Shown: in pieces, positions 59,849 to 64,000 of the stretch
How the letters are laid out: every line of letters begins with the position of its first letter
Numbering within the stretch: the stretch's first letter is position 1
NCBI GenBank assembly: GCA_964438735.1
Contig: CAYTLW010000006.1
Coordinates: forward strand, 55,261 to 119,260
Reading direction: 5' to 3'
Length of the DNA stretch: 64,000 nucleotides
Source of the DNA: CAYTLW01 sp964438735
GTDB taxonomy: Bacteria > Myxococcota_A > UBA9042
Notes under the pieces: generated by a model
Database searches by the model: none
The model's input: only the letters and a program-made list of their open reading frames with translations
What the model was told of the DNA's origin: nothing
Position numbers and translations under genes: made by a program

Positions 59849-62635
59849 TCAGAACTGCCCTCGCAGACCCATCATCGGCACGATGAGCGGGAACTCGATG
59901 GCCTTCTCCTGGCCATCCTGGTCCAACTCGAAGCCGATGACCTCCCAGTTGGCCGTGGCATTGATCAGGTCGAAGTAATAGTCGAAGTACCAGGTGTCGA
60001 ACATCTCCCGCTTCTGCATGCGCAGATCGAGGCGCCAGAAGTCCGGCAGCCGACCACCCAGCGCCGGACCCCAGCAAATGTCTCGCTTGCCCACGGGGAT
60101 GACGGTGGCGCCCTCGCGACAGGGATCCAGCGAGCGCGGCGTATAGGGCCGCCCGGTGTGAAAGTGGAAGGTGGCGCCCAGGGTCCACTTCCGGCCCACC
60201 TCCCAGCTGATCACGCCGTTGACCACATGGGTCTGGTCAAAGAGGAAGGGCAGGGTGCCGATGTCCTTGATGTCGCGCTCGCTGCGGCTCATGGACCAGG
60301 TCAGCCAGCCGAAGACCTTCTCTCCCAGCTTGCGGCGGAGCATCATTTCCATGCCGTAGGTGCGCCCCTGCGTCGTCAACCGGTCCAGGGCGTCGCCCTC
60401 GGACTCGTCCTCCTTTTCCGGTGGCTTGCCCGTGGCCGGGTCGTCTGGCTGCGGCGGCTCGATCTCGGCACCCATCAGCGAAAAATCGATGGGGGTATAC
60501 ACGTCGTTGTAGAACCCTTGAATGCGGCCTTGGAAACGCCAGGGCAGTTTGGCCTCCAGGCCGCCGGTGACCTGGTAGGTGCGATTGAGGCCGCGATCCA
60601 GGCCGACACCCAGCATGCCGGGCACCGGACCGATGACGATGGGGCCGGCCACGAGGGTGAAGCGTGGCGGACCGTGGTAGATGCCCGCCGCGGCGCGGGC
60701 GCTCAGCCAGCTGTTGATCTTGTAGCCCACGGCAAACCGTGGATCGACGCTGGTCTCGCGCTCCCCTTCAGCAATTCCCCAACGATAATGGTCCACGCGC
60801 ACGCCGGGCACGATGGTCCACGCATCCGGTGACCACTCGGCCTCCATCCAGGCGCCGGCCGTGATGCCCTGCGGAGCGGCGCTGATGGCGTCCTGTCCCA
60901 GGTCGAAGTCGAAGTCCTGCCACCAGGCGCCAGCGCCGCCACGAAGCTCCAGCTTGTCCATGGGCGACCAGGAGGCGCGGCCGCGCAGGGCCAGGTAGTG
61001 ATAGCCGGCGGTGAAGTCGGGCGGCCCGTCGTCCTCGGCCGCCGGCGCGTTGTCGGGTGGGCCGACCCCCGGTGGCTTGTTATCACCGGGCGCCTTGACG
61101 CCAGCCGGCTCTTCTTCTTCCTGCTCTTCAGGCGGCTCGAACCCCTCGGTGCCGGCTTCCAGGTCGAGCTGGAACCAGCCCCGTTTCAGGGTCCGTCGCC
61201 AGCGCAGGTCGCCGCGCTGAAAGCCGAGCTGAAATACGTTCGGATCGCGGTCGGGCTTGTCCTCGCCGACCTCGTTGCCGGCGCCGAAAAAGATGAATTG
61301 CACCTCGTCTCGTTTGCTCGGCTGCCAGAAAGTCTTGAGCTGATAGTCCCAGTAGTTGAACACCGCGTCCGACGCCAGACCCTCGATGATCAGGCCCAGG
61401 GTGCCCAGCCGGCCGCCGGCCATGACCTGCACGTTGTCGGTGATCGGGTGGGCGTGGAACAGGCTCGTGTGGATGATGGACAGGTCGCCTGCGGTGAGCA
61501 TCTGCTCGGGTTTGGCCGCCGCGCCGGCCTGGATCAGGGCGCCAGGGTAGCGCCCATGTTCGGCGCCGTAGCCGCCGGGTTGAAACGTGATGCCGGTGGT
61601 ATAGCGGGGGTTCACAACCGAGTTGCCCAACATCAGGTGGTAGAGCATGGGCACGTTGACGCCATCGACCTCGTAGCGCGTATCCGCCGGCAGCACACCG
61701 CGCACAATGGGGTAGCCGACGCCCGACACCGAGGTGGTCACGCCGGGCATGAGCATGACCACACGAATCGGGTCGCCCAACGTGCCCGGCACCTCGTAGA
61801 TCTCCGCGTCGGCCAGGGTCGTGCGGCCCACCGTGGCTTTGCCTTCCGAACCCCAGACGATGGTGCGATAGCGCTGATTGCGCTTGGGCTCGACGTAGTA
61901 CTTCACCTTGACCGTCTGGCGGCCCTTTACCCGTTCGAGCGACTGGAAGACGTGGTGACCCGGCACACGGATGGTGACCGCGTAGCCGCCCGGCGACAGG
62001 TCCTTGCTGAAGCGCCCCTCCTTGTCGGTCAGCACCGCGCTGTCCAGGTCGAGCAGGTAGACCTCGGCGCCCTTGAGCGGTCGACCCGTGCCCCGCTGCA
62101 GCACGGCGCCCTTCAGCGTGCCCTTGGGTCGCGGATCCGCCTTGATCCAGCCCTTCGGAGCGCGCTCTGGCGGCAGGGCGACCGTGGCCTTTTCCGGCTT
62201 GCGGAAGCGGAAGGTGTAGCGGACGCGCACCTTGACCGGCTTGCCGTCGATCAACGCCGGCGAAAAGCGCATCGTCTTGGTGGCCACGATGGCGGCGATC
62301 TCCAGGCCGTGGCCGGGGGTCGAGACCACCTCGGCCTCCATCACCCGGCCGTCCACCGCCAGCATCAGCAGCAGGACCACGTTGCCCTCGATGTCGGCCT
62401 CCCAGGCCTTGGGCGGGTACTTCGGCTGCACGGGTTTGAGCAGGCGGGGCCGTTGCACGTTGGGCGCGGCCGATTGTGCCGGTGCCGCTGCAGGTGCCGG
62501 TTGCGTTGGCGACGGTTGAGCTGGGGCTGGCTGCGCAGGCGCCGGTTGCGCTGCCAGGCCGCCACACCACAGCAGCGACCCAGCCAGCCAGGCCAGGGCG
62601 CGCAGTAGTGGGGCGTGGGCGGGCATTCTTGACAT
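59849..62635 (-). CDS. TonB-dependent outer-membrane receptor with N-terminal TonB-C domain
   Basis: A 928-residue outer-membrane protein: signal peptide (about 1-30), AQPAP-type Pro/Ala linker, a TonB C-terminal-like domain (about 60-150, PKYPPKAWEADIEGNVVLLL to PVKVRVRYTF), a carboxypeptidase-regulatory-like domain (about 178-250), a plug (about 270-390, with VMLMPGVTTSVSGVGYPIV), and a beta-barrel to a terminal Phe (MMGLRGQF). An acidic, Pro-rich insertion (PPEEQEEEEPAG onward) lies in a barrel loop. Having a TonB-C domain on the receptor itself is unusual. The ATG overlaps the upstream tonB stop (TGATG), so receptor and energiser are coupled. The cargo is unknown. Confidence 0.88.
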   Translation of the reverse strand: MSRMPAHAPLLRALAWLAGSLLWCGGLAAQPAPAQPAPAQPSPTQPAPAAAPAQSAAPNVQRPRLLKPVQPKYPPKAWEADIEGNVVLLLMLAVDGRVMEAEVVSTPGHGLEIAAIVATKTMRFSPALIDGKPVKVRVRYTFRFRKPEKATVALPPERAPKGWIKADPRPKGTLKGAVLQRGTGRPLKGAEVYLLDLDSAVLTDKEGRFSKDLSPGGYAVTIRVPGHHVFQSLERVKGRQTVKVKYYVEPKRNQRYRTIVWGSEGKATVGRTTLADAEIYEVPGTLGDPIRVVMLMPGVTTSVSGVGYPIVRGVLPADTRYEVDGVNVPMLYHLMLGNSVVNPRYTTGITFQPGGYGAEHGRYPGALIQAGAAAKPEQMLTAGDLSIIHTSLFHAHPITDNVQVMAGGRLGTLGLIIEGLASDAVFNYWDYQLKTFWQPSKRDEVQFIFFGAGNEVGEDKPDRDPNVFQLGFQRGDLRWRRTLKRGWFQLDLEAGTEGFEPPEEQEEEEPAGVKAPGDNKPPGVGPPDNAPAAEDDGPPDFTAGYHYLALRGRASWSPMDKLELRGGAGAWWQDFDFDLGQDAISAAPQGITAGAWMEAEWSPDAWTIVPGVRVDHYRWGIAEGERETSVDPRFAVGYKINSWLSARAAAGIYHGPPRFTLVAGPIVIGPVPGMLGVGLDRGLNRTYQVTGGLEAKLPWRFQGRIQGFYNDVYTPIDFSLMGAEIEPPQPDDPATGKPPEKEDESEGDALDRLTTQGRTYGMEMMLRRKLGEKVFGWLTWSMSRSERDIKDIGTLPFLFDQTHVVNGVISWEVGRKWTLGATFHFHTGRPYTPRSLDPCREGATVIPVGKRDICWGPALGGRLPDFWRLDLRMQKREMFDTWYFDYYFDLINATANWEVIGFELDQDGQEKAIEFPLIVPMMGLRGQF

Positions 62636-63480
62636 CACTCGTTGTGGTAGCGGAACCAGACGGTCCACTCGATGCGGGTGGCGACCGCCCGTGCATCGGC
62701 CTTGGCCGGGTCGAAGCGCAGTTTGCGGCAGTAGGCCATGGCCGCGGCGTCGAAGTCCGCACCTCCCGAACGGATGATGACCGTCTTGACCACCCGGCCG
62801 TCAGCGTTGATGTCCAGCGCGACAATCACGATCGCCTCGCGACCGCTGGCTTTGGCGCCGCTGGGATAATGTGGCTCGAAGTCGCCATCGTTCAAGGGCA
62901 TCGCGTCGGAGGTGATCTCCCAGGACTCGGCCAGGGGCACGTCGGGCACATAGGTCGGAGTGCCCTGCGGGCGCCCTTTGACGCCTCGCTCGCCGCGATC
63001 GCCAGGGCGGGCCAGGGGATTGCCTTCTCCATCGGGCGCCACCGGCACGATCACGCCCCCTGTATCCACTGTGGCCGACATGTCGATCTCGAAGAGCGGC
63101 ACCGGCTTGGGTGGCTCGAAGGCGGGCTCCGCCTCCGCCTTGGGCGGCACCGGCTTCAGCTCTTTGGCCTTGGCGTGGTGGCGACGTGCCTTCTTCACCT
63201 TGCGCACCTGCACCTCATCCGGGACCACCTGCGGCTCCGGCGGAGGTGGCGGCGGCGGCGGTGGTGGTGGTGGCGGCGGTGGTGGCGGCGGTGGCGGTGG
63301 CAGTCGGATGTTGTCCGGGTCGAAGTGGACCAGCCGCACCTGGGTCAACGGTTCTTCCGGATCGCTGTAGTGCAAGAGCAGGAAGCCGATGACCGCCAGC
63401 GTGGCGTGCAGCGCCAACGAGACCGCCGCCGGCGTCGACAGACGGGACGGGCGCGGTGCTCCTTGGGCGAGTTGCGCCAT
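62635..63480 (-). CDS. TonB-family energy-transducing protein
   Basis: A 281-residue protein with one N-terminal membrane helix (about 17-38, AAVSLALHATLAVIGFLLLH), a run of over 20 consecutive prolines, a Lys/Glu/Pro spacer and a C-terminal TonB domain (HYPSGAKASGREAIVIVALD, then FDAAAMAYCRKLRFDPA). TonB links the inner-membrane proton-motive force (through ExbB/ExbD, not seen here) to outer-membrane receptors. The start at 63480 lies after the two hairpins; upstream sequence in the same frame belongs to a truncated dehydrogenase gene. It is coupled to the receptor gene by TGATG. Confidence 0.88.
   Translation of the reverse strand: MAQLAQGAPRPSRLSTPAAVSLALHATLAVIGFLLLHYSDPEEPLTQVRLVHFDPDNIRLPPPPPPPPPPPPPPPPPPPPPEPQVVPDEVQVRKVKKARRHHAKAKELKPVPPKAEAEPAFEPPKPVPLFEIDMSATVDTGGVIVPVAPDGEGNPLARPGDRGERGVKGRPQGTPTYVPDVPLAESWEITSDAMPLNDGDFEPHYPSGAKASGREAIVIVALDINADGRVVKTVIIRSGGADFDAAAMAYCRKLRFDPAKADARAVATRIEWTVWFRYHNE
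63238..63302 (-). repeat. Polyproline-coding CCN tract
   Basis: About 21 consecutive proline codons (GGN on the plus strand) inside the TonB gene. Such tracts span the periplasm in TonB proteins and are prone to length change and to ribosome stalling relieved by EF-P. Confidence 0.8.
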
Positions 63481-63496
63481 TGGTTGTCCCAGGTCA

Positions 63497-63544
63497 GGGG
63501 GATGGTGGCATCCCCCTCGCCGGCAAAGGCGTGGCTTTGCCGGC
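63497..63544 (-). terminator. Two back-to-back hairpins between mmsA and tonB
   Basis: GGGGGATG/CATCCCCC (8-bp stem, GTGG loop, 63497-63516) is followed by a perfect 10-bp stem GCCGGCAAAG/CTTTGCCGGC (loop GCGTGG, 63519-63544). They probably separate the dehydrogenase and tonB transcription units. No T-tract is seen, so termination is inferred. Confidence 0.5.
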
Positions 63545-63558
63545 AAACCCCCACCAAC

Positions 63559-64000
63559 GGCCCCCTTGGCGCCCCCGACCCCGAACAAGGCCCTGGGGGC
63601 GGCCACCCCGCCGTGCCCCCCGGCCATGCTGGCCGGCACGCGGTAGCGGAAGGCGCGCGCGGCCTTGCCGCTGGCGGTGAAGATCGAGCTGGCGTTGGCC
63701 AGGGGGTGCCGGCTGACCAGCTCCAGGGCCTGGTCCAGGTCGTCCACCGCGCTCAGGCACAGCACCGGCCCGAAGATCTCCTTCCGGCCGATGGCCATCT
63801 CGGCGGTGACGCCGTCGAAGAGGGTGGGCCCCACGAAGTGACCCCGCTCGGGGAGCTCGCCGGCGCGGCCGTCGACCACCAGCTCGGCGCCCTCCTGCAC
63901 CCCCTTCTCGATGTACTCGAGCACCTTCTCCTTGTGCCGGGCCGAGATCAGCGGGCCCATGGTGACCTCGGGCTGCGTTCCGTCGCCCATCCGGATGGAC
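63559..64000 (-). pseudogene. mmsA: Methylmalonate-semialdehyde dehydrogenase, partial and C-terminally disrupted
   Basis: The frame entering from the window edge encodes the C-terminal third of an MmsA-type CoA-acylating aldehyde dehydrogenase: MGPLISARHKEKVLEYIEKG, HFVGPTLFDGV, EIFGPVLCLS, NASSIFTASGKAARAF and RVPASM. The family usually continues VGVNIGVAAP...FGGAKGS and ~50 further residues. Here the sequence after RVPASM is degraded (AGGHGGVAAPRALFGVGGAK), then becomes unrelated and runs without a stop into the tonB frame through two hairpins. Either the 3' end is deleted, or this GC-rich stretch is misassembled. The enzyme normally converts methylmalonate semialdehyde to propionyl-CoA in valine breakdown. 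Its 5' part lies beyond the window. Confidence 0.7.

Overview
The window is high-GC DNA from a Gram-negative bacterium. The gene content points to the old Deltaproteobacteria, most likely Myxococcota or Bradymonadota. The signs are many lipoproteins carrying CDDGD-type cysteine repeats, eukaryote-like Ser/Thr kinases, secreted proteins combining a P-domain with a fibrinogen-like domain, a DUF4157/eCIS-core protein, and a TonB-dependent receptor with a TonB C-terminal domain fused at its N-terminus. This placement is inferred from gene families; no rRNA or tRNA was seen. A run of 10 N marks a scaffold join, so the sequence is a draft or metagenome assembly.

Layout. 1-4021: NuoE-like, NuoF-like and four-cluster ferredoxin genes (an NAD(H)-linked electron-transfer module that begins upstream) followed by the K+ transporter trkH. 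4022-6835: a scarred accessory stretch with insertion-sequence-like direct repeats, an N-carbamoyl-amino-acid-hydrolase-type amidase, a gutted methyltransferase pseudogene and a Thr/Asp hexamer-repeat relic. 6836-10711: asnA, then a membrane plus spermidine-synthase-like protein split over two overlapping genes. 10750-19817: two tandem ~1500-residue cysteine-rich lipoproteins. 20143-20152: the N gap, flanked by near-duplicate sequence. 20291-25141: a lipoprotein with dikinase-type domains, a TetR regulator and a DNase I-fold lipoprotein. 25310-36754: a surface and secretion block with two convergent P-domain/fibrinogen-like paralogs, a membrane Ser/Thr kinase, a 14-unit cysteine-array lipoprotein, a VWA lipoprotein and a small cysteine-repeat lipoprotein.

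36776-45053: crotonase, phosphatidylserine decarboxylase, a membrane sulfatase-fold enzyme, a desaturase/SAM-domain fusion, a thioredoxin-fold lipoprotein and an MntA/HepT toxin-antitoxin pair. 45065-50512: a PHP-domain lipoprotein, a kinase/LiaF fusion scar, and a Na+/solute symporter with its 41-residue accessory protein. 50539-58626: a tandem AAA+ ATPase, a DksA-type zinc finger and a third P-domain paralog on one strand, then a DUF4157 (eCIS-core) protein and a helical-repeat protein. 58694-64000: a metallophosphoesterase lipoprotein, a TonB-dependent receptor translationally coupled to a TonB protein, and the 3' part of a methylmalonate-semialdehyde dehydrogenase whose C-terminus is lost.

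The main theme is envelope and surface biology: at least nine predicted lipoproteins, three secreted modular adhesin-like paralogs, a TonB uptake pair and lipid-modifying enzymes. Several gene scars (methyltransferase, kinase/LiaF, mmsA, the N gap) could be real deletions or assembly errors.
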